Below are positions 1-11,929 of a stretch of 64,000 nt of DNA, piece by piece (position 1 is the first letter of the stretch; every line of letters starts with the position of its first letter). The notes under the pieces were generated by a model. That model saw only the letters and a list, made by a program, of their open reading frames with translations. It was not told where the DNA came from and made no database searches. This DNA is from Chamaecrista fasciculata (taxonomy: Eukaryota; Streptophyta; Magnoliopsida; Fabales; Fabaceae). The position numbers and the translations under genes are program-made. Location: positions 153,452 to 217,451 of the forward strand of contig QANZ01009396.1 of assembly GCA_003254925.1 (NCBI GenBank). The letters are read 5' to 3'.

Positions 1-41
1 TTCTTTAATCAGTAGCAAGTGGTGATATGTATTGTTTTCAG

Positions 42-773
42 GCTGAAGCTGCTACTCAATTTTTGGACGTGATGTGGAGATACGTGGAGTCACTTTGTTC
101 GAATCTAAGATTACATACGATAACTAGTGTACAATCAAATAGTGACAGGGTAAGAAGAATTGGTCATTGTTTAATTATGTCCTTAGATATTCATTAGAGT
201 TTATAATTGGTGATTGTACAATCTTTTCCTGGCTCATCCCGGGCTACTTTTTCAGGTTTCTTTGCTTCTTAAAGATAGCTTCATCGATTCCTTCCCTGGT
301 AGGGACCGGCCATTCATTAAGGTATCATGTTTTTGTTCTACTATTATGAACTCTTTCATAAGCCTAAGGTTTGCATTCTTAGCCTTATAAAAGAGTTCCA
401 TCTTTCACTTATAAATAGTCAATTTCGGATTATCATTGAGAAAAGCATTTCTAAATTGAAAATTTGAAGTGATTATTCACTATCAGCTGGGAAGCCCCAA
501 CCCTTGGGTAGACTAACCCAATGTGAATATGTTAGTTCAATAGATCCAACCCCTGAAGTATTATTAACTAATAAGAATTTAGGATATCTTGTTTAATATT
601 TTCTTGTAAACCCTCATTTTGAGTCTCTATAGCAGCCGCCAGCACTAACAATAGCTTTTTGTTTATAATGTATGGTTTTGCAGCAACTGGTAGACACACA
701 GCTTTTCAGTGTTCTATCAGACTCACGTCTATCAAGCTTTGAGAATGATGACTCGTATTTCTCAGACGCTTAA
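42..773 (+). CDS. DENN-domain protein, C-terminal part (partial, 3 exons)
   Basis: Three exons join in one frame: 42-149, 256-321 and 684-773, ending in TAA. Each is flanked by good GT/AG sites (TTTTCAG acceptors, GTAAG-like donors), and lengths 108, 66 and 90 nt keep phase 0. The 87-residue C-terminus includes FLDVMWRYVESL, DSFIDSFPGRDRPF and VDTQLFSVLSDSRLSSFE. This resembles the end of the dDENN region of plant DENN (AEX-3) proteins, in which a hydrophobic helix precedes an ETQ/DTQ-like motif. DENN proteins act as Rab guanine-nucleotide exchange factors in membrane traffic. The 5' part lies outside the window, so the DENN core cannot be seen. The identification rests on family memory and could be wrong; the exon structure itself is solid. 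Confidence 0.6.
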
Positions 774-2054
774 CTCTAGGATCACCAGGTGCAACAAAAG
801 TTTTGTTTCTTATCAACAAGAATATTAGGCATGTTTTACATTGGATAACCTCTCCAGATGAGAGTTTCAATCTAAATATCCAAATGTTTAGAATGTCCGA
901 TGGAAGGCCTTAGTTAATGCCTTAATGTTTAGAAAAATTCAGGATTTTTTTTTTGTAAATTATATCTTCCTTTATTACTGAGTTTACATTTCATTCTCTT
1001 CTCTATTACTGAGTTTACATTTCACGTTCCACTAAGGAAACTACACTATTTTTAGTTATGTTTTCCAGCTATTACCAACAAATGCTTCCTGTTTTCAGCA
1101 AATTAAACAAATATCTAAATGCCATTTTATGTTCATGTCTTCGAGTGCCAAATTCATATAGGAACGTTTCCGATTTCACTTCGTGACACGCTTTTCTAAC
1201 TTAACAGGCTTTCTTTTTTTTCCTCTCATATAAGCAAGACTTTAATTTCATAATCTATTTGAAGTTCGAAAACGGCCAAAATAAGAAAGTCATAAGTGGG
1301 TTAGCACTTAGCTGATGATACGCTGACATGGCACCCATGCCATTAATTCTGGAATTTTTAAGCTAACTAATTTATAAATAGATTTATCCAGCCAAACAAT
1401 GTTTATAGATAGTTTTTGTTTTCCATTTTATTTTCTCACAAACAGGGAGACATATGGAATGGTTTTAAATTTAATTTGACACCAAGACGTGCAACTAAAC
1501 TGTACCTATATTTTATTTTATTGTTGTTAATCCAAACACTAAGTATATAATATAGAATAATAGATAAAAAGATTTAAATAATGTATATTGATTTATTTGT
1601 AAAATGTTAACTGATGATTTTTTTTATTTCGTTAACTGATGATTATTGATATAAACTAAAAAAATTAGGGAGTATTTTATTGTGTTATAGATTAAAATTT
1701 AATTCAAAACACGGACATTAATTAATTAGTCGATAGGAAATACGAGTAAGTTTACAATGAACTAATTAAGGACAAAAATTTAAAAATCACTTTCCCAAAA
1801 ATGTTTCTTACAAGTTCATATTCTAGGATTCCTAGCCAAACCTCAACCATTTTTGTTCAAGTAAGATTTAATGATCTTGTGGGAGGAAATAGATCAGAAA
1901 TGATTGAGGGAGTAGGAGTGGGGTATGGTTAGAATTAAGATGTGCCCAGTCATCAATTCTCCAATATGCCTATTCTTGAGTCACTCTTTGTCTCCTAATC
2001 TTCCCTGCACTGACCTTCCTCTGATACCAGAAATATGATAGCATCAGAATCCTA
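774..2054. other. Intergenic, 3' flanks of two converging genes
   Basis: This AT-rich stretch lies between the DENN-like gene and the convergent WDR70-like gene. I see no coding potential. It contains one copy of a duplicated segment, roughly 1056-1470, whose partner is at 18472-19680. Confidence 0.5.
1056..1470. repeat. Dispersed duplicated segment, copy A
   Basis: The block starting near TTTTCCAGCTATTACCAAC (about 1065) and the block 1245-1470, containing CCATGCCATTAATTCT, recur in the same order and orientation at 18475-18640 and 19411-19680. Identity by eye is high but broken by indels. The two halves lie close together here and about 770 bp apart in copy B. Confidence 0.6.
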
Positions 2055-5000
2055 TTATTTCTCCTCTTCATCAGAATCTGACTTTTGGAAAACAGGCTCG
2101 GGCTGGGTTTTTGCATATGCTGGAGCGATGAACTTTGGATCGTTTGCTGCAGCATCGGCATATTTCAGGATAGCTTCTCTTGGATCTTCCTCCATCCACG
2201 TCTCCTTGATCATACCCCCTTGCTGTAATTACATGAAAAAATATATATATAAATATCTAGTAAAGGCCATTCTTAAAAGAATCAAAAGATACAATAATAA
2301 CAAAATGCACACAAAACAACAAATACCTTCAGAAGATATTGAGTCAGTAAGCTTCCTTGACTTACACCAACTCGTCCACCAAAGCCAGGTCCTGTTATGG
2401 GTAGTTCGGGCTTATGGGACTTCAGTGGATCCTTCAGTATTTTCTCTCGTTGACGCTTACGGCTTGGCTGATCTCTAAATAACGGTAAGGCATGAGGATT
2501 GTGAACTACAGGTTTGGCCTCAAAGTCATCAATGGACTTTTTCCTTGGTGCACGTGCAACACAAACAAGAGCTCCTCTCTCACTGAGGGTTGGATCGTAT
2601 AGTATGTGAGTTCCTCCATGACCTTTATCACCAACCGTTGCAAAGATCTTCACAAATAGAGAAGTTCAAGAAGGATTATGATACAGTGTACAAGCAAACA
2701 AAATATTTCTTTTCAATAAATGCACGATTTCAACATAGATTACCCATTATATTTGTTATGGTACCTGATTCAGTTTAGGATGCCAAGCACACTGCACAAC
2801 ACTACATGTGGGTGATATGCCAACTCTTGAAACAATCTCAAGGTTTACACGATCAAAAAAGCACAATAAACCTCCGCTAGAACTCTCCCTTTCAACAGAT
2901 GTTCCAGTAAAAAAGAGTTGCTCATCAGGACTAAAGGCAATATTTGTTTGTCCATAGTGATTAGGGAGATCTTCAAATACCTTCAGAGGTTCCTTCATCT
3001 TGCGTAAATCCCAAGCCTGAGACATGAAAGAGGAAGTCAGATAAATAAAAGTATATGATTATAAAGGAAAACAAAATCTTCAGACCCTACCCCAAGGCCT
3101 AAAGATGTGGCCACTGGCCTATTACCTTCAGGGAATCATCAAAGCTTCTTGACAGTAAAAGTTTCCCGTCACTAGAAAACCTCAGACAGGTAATGTCATC
3201 TGAATGCCCTTTTTCGATGTGTACATCTGGCCTGCTTCCCCAACCAGGCTTAATAGTCCAAATCTGTGAAAATAAATGGATCAAACAAAATAAGGATACA
3301 TCAAACCCACTAGCATAGAAGCAGCATAGGCGTACTGCTTATTCCCCCAATTAAAGTCAGTAAGAAGTGGACCAAGAAAAATACCTGTATAGAACCATCT
3401 CCTATACCACCAGCAATGCATTTACCTTCACGATCCCATGCACACGTGGTAACAGGAACTCTTCCAGGTCTTGCAAGCTTTGGTTTGATAACCTGTCCAT
3501 TGAATGATAGTATTGAATAGCTTAGCTTCAGTAACAAATTGTTCAGGTCGCATGATTTACTGCTAATATGCATAAATGTGCAAGCAAACACACTTGCATG
3601 ACAGAGGCAAATTCTTTCAGTATTACTGAGTGAGGAAAAGATAATCTTGGAAGTGATTTAAGTCTGACCATCATTATAATGAAGAAGATAAATATAATCT
3701 TACGGTTGACATGTGCAAGGATAGAACACGTTGGCGTCAATTGATTCATATAGCCGACCCCACCTAGTGGGATAAGGCTTTGGTTGTTGTTGTAATGAAG
3801 AAGATAAATAGGTAAATTGCAACAGATCCCAACATCCAAAGGGCACATGATTTAGCCCGACAATCAGTTTACCCCCTGAGTGGTACTGTGTCTGTCTTGT
3901 TTTACTACAACCTAACTATCATGCTGTACGTTTTGTCATAATTAGAAACCTAAACAACCATGTGAAAGTTAACATGATTCACAATTTCATCATCAGAAGT
4001 ATACTTTACCCATATCTTGCATAATTTCATAATGTTCTAAGGCTATCATTAGGATTAAGATGACATTTTGCAACCTATAGCAAAGTTCACAGCCAACAAT
4101 ACCAACAAAAATAAATTCTGAACAGAACCTGAGTTTTTATCAGAATATTAACTTTCGAGAAAATTTAATTTAAAACAGAAATCAACCATACATGTAAAAA
4201 AAAAAAAAGAATTTCACAGAACTTATAATTCAAAAGTCCCGCTTTCCCATATTAAGGTAATGAATGGTAAATTCATGCCCATACAGATATTTACATGCAT
4301 GGAACTACTTGAGGGAGAGCATATTGCATTGCAACAGAAGAATAATAATACGCAAAGGTTAAAGATACCTGCTTCTGACTTTTGAAGTCATTTACATCCC
4401 ATATACGCAATGACCCATCCTCTGATGATGTTAGAATTGTTTCCTTAGTTTTTGGGTGCCATTCTCCACATGTCAATCCAGATATGTGACCTTTAGTATT
4501 TTTTAGGTCACGAATATACATGTCCCCCTTCACAAACTCTCCCAAAGTAAGACCATCACGATCATAAATCTGTGCAAGAGGAAGAAAAGTATGAATGATC
4601 GCAAAGCGCCACATCGTATTTTAAAAAAAAAACTGCAACAGAAAATGATGTTGTCCACTACCTTTGCTTGAGCTGATCCTGTCACACACAGAAAACGATC
4701 TGCACTGGGGCTCCAGCTTAGATTGCGAACTTGATGACCTTCAGATGGCTCAAGTTGCCGAAATGATTCCAAACGAGAATTCATTCCTTGAAAGTCATAC
4801 ATACGTACTGTATAGTCATAACTTCCAGAAAGCACTCTAGACCCGGTGTGATCCACAGCAAGAGCTGAGACAACCTGTTGAAAGTTACCAAACGGCAAAC
4901 GCACTTATGTATATATTATTCTGCCTTTATTGCTTCAACTCATATATAACATAAGTCATTCTCGACACTTTAAAATCATATGTTATAAAAGTAGCATACA

Positions 5001-5878
5001 TAGAGCCTTTAGCCTTTAAATTATGGAGGGGATGAAAAAAAACGTTATTACAATTTGCAATATTTTGTTATATTTCGTTTCATGGGGAGCTGTAAGCCTG
5101 TAACGAGAAAATCATGTCTTACTAAATCATAGACCGTTATACAAAACAATGTCAATAATCTTTCGATTTGCTTAAAAAATTACTTCTAGATGTACTGACT
5201 AACATGTAGGAGAGTGCAATGAATGCAAAGCCAGAGAACCAAAATTTCCAAAATCTGGACAACAAAGATGACAGATAATGCAATCCTACCACTTATTAAT
5301 CCTTTAAAAAAGGAACATAGAAATGAAGACAAGAATACCTTAGTGTGGCCCTTGAGCACAATCTCATTGCTAAGCGGGATCCGAAAGCGATTCCCCACCT
5401 CGTCTTCGTCTAATTCGTCATCGGAACTCGAAGCGTCCAAATTCGAAGCAGGAGGTGGCCTCGGCGGGCCAATCATCTCGCCATCGTCGTCGGCTTCTTG
5501 AACCGGCGGTCGAGGTGGCCCAATCATAGCACCACCATCGTCTTCCTCGGCAGGCGGTCCGACCATAACAGCTCCATCGTGATCAGAATGAGCGGGATGG
5601 GGGGTAGAATCAGAGTTAGGGTTTTTGGAGTTGCGGAAGGAAACAAGCCAGGCCTTGGACGAGGAAGAGAGAGAAGGGAGTTCATTAGTATTCTTGGTAA
5701 CGGAGGGATTTGAAGAAGAAGAAGAAGAAGAAGAAGAGGGTTTAGAAGTGAGATTGGAAGAGGAACGACGAGTGGCGTTGTGGATGGATTCAAGAGAGGT
5801 TTGAGACTTGGATTGCTTTCCGAATGAAAGAGGGAATTGAGCTCTTATACCATCATACATATCACCCTCGTCCTCCAT
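2055..5878 (-). CDS. WD40-repeat protein, WDR70/GAD-1 type
   Basis: Eight exons on the minus strand: 5339-5878, 4662-4874, 4369-4569, 3385-3492, 3126-3263, 2765-3016, 2327-2647 and 2055-2222. All introns are phase 0 and use GT-AG; the spliced product is 646 residues. The N-terminus (MEDEGDMYDGIRAQFPLSFG) leads into a serine-rich, acidic, probably disordered region with repeated MIGPPRPP-like motifs. WD40 repeats start near LKGHTK (about residue 175) and show blades such as GSYDYTVRMYDF, SSEDGSLRIWDV and SRSFDDSLKAWDL. The C-terminal extension holds RKRQREKILKDPLKSHKPEL, ITGPGFGGRVG and an acidic tail ending SDSDEEEK. Length (human WDR70 is about 650 residues), order and the C-terminal motifs match WDR70/gastrulation defective 1 homologs, nuclear proteins tied to chromatin and DNA-damage responses in other eukaryotes. 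The plant role is not evident from sequence. The poly-Ser run at 5713-5738 is encoded by a GAA/TTC microsatellite. Confidence 0.9.
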
Positions 5879-6953
5879 CGCTTCCGTCTCCTAAATCAAA
5901 ATCGCACCTTATGCCTTTACTCACTCACTCACTCACTCCCACTATTTTTGCTTCCACCATAATTTATAGTTTTGCCCTTGCCGCCATGCCCATTCGAACC
6001 AGACGGACGAACAGACAACGGAGACGGTGGTAAGAATATGAATCAATTTTCAGAAGCCCACCGAGTATTTTGAAATGGGCCCAATATTGTTCCCCTTCTC
6101 GCCTTTGTTTCTAAGCCCAAAACTTGTAGAGCCCAAATAGATCAAAAAACTAATTTTTTAACCTTTTTTGAACTCTAATCAACGAGTTCAAAAAAACAAT
6201 GTATAATTACTAGATTTATCCAAACTTTAATTTTTGCTATAAATCGTTATGAAGTTTTTTTATTTAAACATGATTTTTTTTATATCTAGCCTTTTTAAAG
6301 TGCATATTTATGATGCGTAATTAGTCTTATATTTTGACAATTTTATTAAACAATATATTTGTCAATTCCATCAGTCATTTTATCTGTGCATTACATAAGT
6401 GCTAGACTAGTATTCTATAAATATTAAAAAAAAACATACTTTCAAAAATTAAATTTTTGACAATCAAATTAAAGAGGCTGAATAACCCCCTTTCCTTCAC
6501 ATATGGGCCTTATCTGAGCCCAAACGTCCCTTGGCGTAGTGAATTCCATTTCAGCGTTTGTTCCACATAGATAAATTACCGTTTTCTTTAGCCTCCAAAA
6601 AGTATTACTTACGTTTCTCTTCATTCTACGAAAAGTCTATATTAAAAGAAAGATAGTATTAAATTAATACAGAAAAAGCGGGGGAAAAAGTCATGAGTTA
6701 AAATACCTTTTTTATTGGATAATATGAATTTAGCACAACAAAAGAGTGCAATAACGATTCTAAAGTTAGTAAGTACAGTGCTTTGATAATTGATCGGTGG
6801 ATAACGTCACAAAATAAAACAAAAGCAACGAGTACGTAGTGGGATAACAAGAAGAAAGTCATACATGACATGATAGAGTAAAAGAAGATTGAAAAAACAA
6901 AGGCTATATATACCGATAGGGATAACAAGAATACTCATTTGAAAGAAAATATT
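5879..6953. other. WDR70-like promoter and 5' UTR; otherwise no gene
   Basis: The first tens of bases upstream of 5878 should be 5' UTR; a CTCA repeat lies at about 5920-5937. The rest is AT-rich with no convincing ORF, RNA gene or repeat boundary. Confidence 0.4.
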
Positions 6954-7449
6954 GGGTAAAGTGTAGTTTGGTACCCTGTGGTTAGGGGCGGTTCTACTTT
7001 GGTACCTTGAAAGAAAATTTTTTACAGTTTGGTGCCCCGTAGTTTGCTCCGTTACCACTTTGGTGCCCTGTGATTATTTTCTGTATTTAACCGCAAATAT
7101 GATTGGGACCACGTTAAAATGTCAAAAATCTCCCAACAAGTCTTCTCTTATGCGTTTAAGTCCCTTCCCTTTACTAGAAGGGATCAAAACATAAAGAATT
7201 AATTATAAAAGGGTCTTTAGAATTCTAATATTATAAAATTTTCTCATTTTCATAAGATTTCTTTTGAATAGGTCCTGATTTAATTACATTTTAANTAGAA
7301 TTTTCTCCTTTTCATAAGATTTCTTTTGAATAGGTCCTGATTTAATTACATTTTAATCCCAAATTTTTTTTATCTTTATCAAAATAGTCAACCTGAGAAG
7401 AGAAATGAAACATCTATAATTTATCAAAATTAAGGAATTCAATTAAGAT

Positions 7450-7712
7450 GGAGGGCTTCGATCATGTCTCTCTACCCCAAAATTGATTCTACTAACCAAG
7501 ACGCTCATTCTCCTTTTACTTCCAATCCCAAACCCTCTTCTTCGTCTTCTTCCTTATATCCTTCCATCGATGTCAATAACGTCGCTGAAAACCTCTTCCC
7601 CGAAGACGATTCCGCTTCCCAATACCCAGACCCCTCGCAAATCCAGTGGCCCTTAGCCAAAGACGAGGCCGCCGTCAAACTCGAAGAAGAAGAAGAAGCT
7701 GAATTGGTGAAA
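7450..7712 (+). pseudogene. Captured fragment of an ERD7-like senescence/dehydration gene
   Basis: An ATG at 7464 opens an 87-codon frame: MSLYPKIDSTNQDAHSPF, then LYPSIDVNNVAENLFPEDD, QIQWPLAKDEAAVKL and an acidic run. These match the N-terminal part of plant senescence/dehydration-associated (ERD7-like, spartin-related) proteins. In family members as I know them, a stretch of about 70 residues (LHLIDKQYSVEL... region) separates the NLFP motif from the IQWPLAKDEAAVKL motif. Here they are almost adjacent, so an internal deletion is inferred. The senescence domain itself is absent. The frame runs into the neighbouring KRP-like fragment out of frame and stops at 7725-7727. Expression is possible but unproven. 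Confidence 0.7.
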
Positions 7713-7713
7713 T

Positions 7714-8020
7714 GCTGGTCGGGCTAAAACCCTTGCATTGCAGAGGCTTCAGAAATCGTTGTCGTCTTCGTCGCCGGAAACAGATGCTTCCTCCTTTTCC
7801 TATCTCCAGCTTCGTAGCCGCCGCCAGAACAGAACAAGAAATGTTGCAGAGAAAGCTCTGAGGCCGAGAATTGCAGTGCGGTTGTGAATTCGAGGGTGAA
7901 TGAGAAGGAGGGGGTTTTTTCTGGGAAAATTGCCAAGGGGACTAAAGCAGAGGAGAATGTTGAGTTAGGTATTGAGGGTTTCTGTGGAGAAAATTTCCTG
8001 GGGATTGAGGGCAGAGATAG
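7714..8020 (+). pseudogene. Captured fragment of a KRP/ICK cyclin-dependent kinase inhibitor gene
   Basis: From 7714 one frame reads AGRAKTLALQRLQKSLSSSS, then SFSYLQLRSRR, and reaches TGA at 7885-7887. A second frame, shifted by one base, continues with VELGIEGFCGENFLGIEGRD up to about 8020. YLQLRSRR and the GENFLxxEGRxR pattern are middle motifs of plant Kip-related proteins, which inhibit CDK-cyclin complexes in the nucleus. The C-terminal CDK-binding motif is absent. The coding match stops just before GTATAT at 8021, which looks like a donor site, and the following 300 bp look like intron. That suggests genomic DNA (exon 1 plus part of intron 1) was captured rather than a cDNA. Clearly non-functional as an inhibitor: frameshifted, no start codon of its own, no inhibitory domain. 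Confidence 0.65.
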
Positions 8021-8747
8021 GTATATTATACTTCTTTCTTGTGTTTCTGATATCTCGTTAATCTTCTGAGATTTTCATTTCATAGGTCTTTTTTCTTCTG
8101 ATTTTTTAGGCTTGAGCTTTCTGTGTTGAGTGTTTGTGAAATTATTGGCACATTATTTGTGTGTACTCTCTGTATTTCCCTTTCTAGTTCTTCTTGTGCT
8201 CGAGATTTGGTGGCTTCCCATTTCTCATGAAAAATTCCAATTTCAAATAACCCTAATGAAGGAGGAAAATGGAATTTTCTGAGATTAATGGATTTAATCT
8301 TTCTTGCATGAAAGGGTTACCTTGTTTTTTAATGCCTTCTTTGTCCCCTATCACTTGGTTTATAGGTTCTAAGGATTATTTTGATAAAGATCATAAACTT
8401 TTGGGATTAAAGTGTAATTAAATCAGGACCTATTCAAAAGAAATCTTATGAAAAAGAGAAAATTCTATAATATTAAAATTCTAAAGACCCTTTTATAATT
8501 AATTCTTTATGTTTTGATCCCTTTTAGTAAAGGAAAAGGACTTAAACGCATAAGAGAAGACTTGTTGGGAGATTTTTGACATTTTAACGTGGCCCCAATC
8601 ATATTTGCGATTAAATACTAACAAAAAATAATCACAGGGTACCAAAGTGGTAACGGAACAAACCACGGGGCACCAAACTGCAAAAAATTTTCTTTCAGAG
8701 TACCAAAGTGGAACCACCCTAACCATAGGGTACCAAACTGCAATTTA

Positions 8748-10720
8748 TATGATACAAATATTAAATATCGGGTGGATACAAATATTATTTTAGTTATATG
8801 ATATTCATTCGAAATGAACAGATAGTTAGAGTGTTCAATATTCAGTATCATATAATATAAATATTTTATGTATTTGTAATTATATTCTTTATAATTTTAA
8901 CGAATATTGGATATCGAATATCCGATATATCTTATTTTTGAATTAAGATATCTTATCATATATCTATTATTTTTGGATAATTATGAAATATCGAATATCA
9001 TACAAATATAAATATTAAATATATCTAATATTTTTGGAATATGTCGTACAATAAAAGTAACTTTTTTAATAAAAAAATGTCACATATGGTAAAACATTAT
9101 TATATTTTATCTATAAAAATTAAAATACATACAACTTGTTCCAAAAAAAAAATACATACAACTTCAATCAATCGTTTACTACGGCAACTAAAGATATCAT
9201 ACATGCATTTTGCAATATTGCATGTATGCATGTACGTTATAGATCATGATTTCCAGTTCTGGAGTAACCATCAATTAATGCATAACCATATGTGTGTGCG
9301 CGTGTGATTGGTAAACTTAAACTCTTACAGTAACATTTTATTTTGTGCAATGACTCAGTGAGTAGTGAATAGTGATCAGTTTGGTGACGTTGATGAGATG
9401 AGATTCCATGTGTGTGTGATTGTGTGTCGTTAAATATACATATACATATTTTATTAAAATGAGAATCATTCAAAGATTATTATATATACCCAATGGAACC
9501 ATACACGGTATATTCTAATACTCGTTGATCTTGTTCTGAAAACCATGCATGCATGTTTTTTTTTCTCTAAAATATAATTCATTCACAATTAGCAAAGTCA
9601 AGTAAAATATAAACAATAATAAAATAAAAATAATCAATTTCTTCCTAGCATAAACATCAACACTAAATATGATATTAATTAACGAAAGTGAGAGATTTAT
9701 AACATATCATAAAAAATTCATCCTCATTTCAAACAAATTGATAAAACAATAACTAACATGCATGCATGTTTAGTTATCTGTTTATATTAAATTTATTGCT
9801 AAGACAAATTGAAAGATCCCTCTATCTTGGTGTATGCGTGCCTCTATATATAATTATATGATTCTAGGAACTTTTAACTTTTAAGTATTGGTTTCTCAAT
9901 TAAATTATATAATATATCAAAGCAATATTTGATATAAAATATTAAACAAAATAAAAAGATAATCAATCAAGCGTATTGAAAATTTTTAAAAATATTTTTT
10001 TTGTATTATTTTAGAACTTAAATTTATAACATTTTTAGAGTGTGGTAAATTACAAAACATGACTAACTCCATCGAACTTATTTTTTATTATTATTTTAAG
10101 ATATAATACAAAACGATTTTTTATTTTTTGTACAATATATGTATACAAATCCTTATAATAATGCATGGAAAATACATTTTTATCATTTAAAATTTTTTAA
10201 GTAATATTTATATATGCTCAAAAGCCAACTGTTCATATATGTATACAAATACATATCACCAAATGCCATGTCACGAAGTTGATTTCATATCCTCTATCAT
10301 CTCCTAAATGCATGGATTTTTATTCATAATATTATTAATTAGTTCCCCTTAAAATTAATCTGTTAATCACGTTACCCAATAATATATGCTTTTTTAAAAT
10401 ATATATGTCGCCATGTCATAATCGCTTAGACGGTGAAGAATCCTGAATTGCATTATATATATAGAGAGAGAGGAGAAGGGGAATCATCTATCAGATTGGT
10501 CTCGGAGAGACGGAGACGAAGTTTCACTATCGTTAATGTCGAGTTCTTAAATTCAATACCGTCAATTCAATCATGCATAAATAAATGAGATGGGGTCGAG
10601 AGGTTTAAATAAATTTGTTTGCATTATATAAATTTGTTTGTGTGTTCTTGATGGAGCCTCGATATATCGGAGGGGTATGCCGTATATATACATAGAGAGA
10701 GAATCAAATATTTAATGTTT
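8748..10720. other. AT-rich intergenic DNA, no gene seen
   Basis: This stretch is very AT-rich with low-complexity TA and GATA-like runs (about 8750-9010) and a short TG/GT run near 9290-9305 and 9408-9428. I find no supported ORF, RNA gene or bounded element. Confidence 0.4.
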
Positions 10721-10795
10721 CTTATAAATAATTAGTATTTGTGAACATTTACAATTGTCTTTTCATATTTTCATGTATAGAAGTTTGTAATATCT
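10721..10795 (+). repeat. Partial Copia-type LTR copy
   Basis: This 75-bp piece (TATAAATAATTAGTATTTGT onward) repeats the first part of the LTR that follows directly at 10796, with a few substitutions. Confidence 0.6.
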
Positions 10796-11069
10796 TGTTA
10801 TAAATAATTAGTATTTGTGAACATTCACAATTGTCTTTTCATATTTCCATGTATAGAAGTTTGTAATATTCTTTGTAATTAAGTTTATGATCTTTAGTTT
10901 TTTGTGTACATGAATATGAGTCTATGTATTCATTAGGTACATTCCCCCCTTAAGATCCTTTAGCTTATAAATAGAGGCTTTAGGAGTTAATATAAAGGTT
11001 GGAGATAACTTGAATAATAGAATTTGTCTTCCATTCTACTTTGAGTATTCTTATTTCATATATTTTACA
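10796..11069 (+). mobile_element. Copia-type LTR (plus strand) with primer-binding-like site
   Basis: The segment starts TGTTATAAATAATT and ends TATTTTACA, giving the expected TG...CA LTR termini over 274 bp. A TATA-like TATAAATAGAGGC lies near 10969. The LTR is followed at 11070 by ACACGTTATCAGCACGAG, a junction seen in many plant Copia elements near the primer-binding site. A leader-like sequence runs to about 11400, but no gag or pol follows in this orientation, so this is a 5' remnant. Confidence 0.65.
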
Positions 11070-11404
11070 ACACGTTATCAGCACGAGTCTCTACCAATTC
11101 GAGCTTTCGGCAACTGCTCATGGGTTCAATTGATTTGAGTTTTTAATAACTGAACATGAATATCTGCCGACGAGTTTTTGGTAATAAATTTTTATGTTAA
11201 TAACTTATTGTTATTGTGATATATTTTATTATTACGGTCATCATCTTAAGATTTAGAAATGTTTTATATGGCCTGAAGCTACATATGATTAAGGTTTCGT
11301 ATGAATAAATAGATGGCCTGAAGCCATATAATGTTTTGATTCAATTTTTTGAATCAATTATTGTATCTTTACAAAAGATAAGTGCATTGAAATATTATTG
11401 CACA

Positions 11405-11850
11405 AATTGATGAAATATGAAAAGACAATTGTGAATGTTCACAAATACTAATTATTTATAACACTCCCCCTTGAATATTCACAATTTGTTTTGATACGCA
11501 TTGCCAGGAAAACCCAGTGGGACAAAACCATGGCGAAGGGAAAAAGAGTACAGCGCGTATCTCCCATTCATCATAACATCACTAAGATCTTTTAATTGAC
11601 ATATTCTAATTTGTTAAATCAACTTCTCAAATGTTACAGTTGATCTGCTAAATTATCACTTGACCAAACTTGTGAACTTCTATGTCATCGCTCATTATCA
11701 CTTGATTGAACTTGTTGAACTTATGTTGCCTTGGTGAAATATATGTCGTTTTATCTCCATTGATGTATCTTTCTTTTAGCTGAACTATACATGTCATATT
11801 ATCTTTATATAGTACAATTGACACATTTCCCTGCACAAACAAATAACACA
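11405..11850 (-). mobile_element. Copia-type 3' remnant (minus strand): RNase H end, polypurine tract, LTR start
   Basis: On the minus strand, 11850 to about 11648 encodes a decayed piece of the Copia RNase H end (IVLYKDNMTCIVQLKERYI, then KTTYISPR). This matches the usual LYEDNxACIxQxKxGYIKGDRTKHISPK pattern. Downstream comes the characteristic Copia 3' region (about 11480-11560), a purine-rich AAGGGGGAG tract, and the LTR start TGTTATAAATAATT ending at 11462. The LTR continues to about 11405 and matches the LTR at 10796. It therefore faces the plus-strand 5' remnant head to head, so the two pieces cannot be one intact element. Confidence 0.65.
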
Positions 11851-11929
11851 TCTTCTAGATGTGTTGAATTAGTAACCTCAACTAAAAACAATTTTGATTT
11901 GCTTTATGCATCATCATTACCTACTATGA

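Larger units (their letters stand above)
6954..8747. mobile_element. Mutator-like element with captured gene fragments (chimeric Pack-MULE)
   Basis: Long terminal inverted repeats bound the element: left about 6954-7390 and right about 8374-8747. Read inward, both run from TTTGGTACCCTGTGG-type ends through a shared TCCCAACAAGTCTTCTCTTA block to TTTGAATAGGTCCTGATTTA. The left arm carries an extra tandem copy of about 60 bp next to a single N (7295), which may be an assembly artefact. No transposase lies between the arms. Instead there are fragments of two host genes (7450-7712 and 7714-8020). The outer end GGGTAAA resembles the end of the 20072-20465 element, which has a 10-bp target duplication typical of MULEs. 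I could not find a clean duplication here; the outer borders are good to a few bases only. Confidence 0.7.

Noticed and set aside
5524-5793. Leu/Pro-rich ORF antisense frame in WDR70 exon 1
   Set aside because: Produced by the low-complexity Ser/Pro coding sequence in another frame.
8748-8765. Target-site duplication for the Pack-MULE
   Set aside because: AAAATATT-like strings occur on both sides but not at matching positions next to the TIR ends; not good enough to claim.
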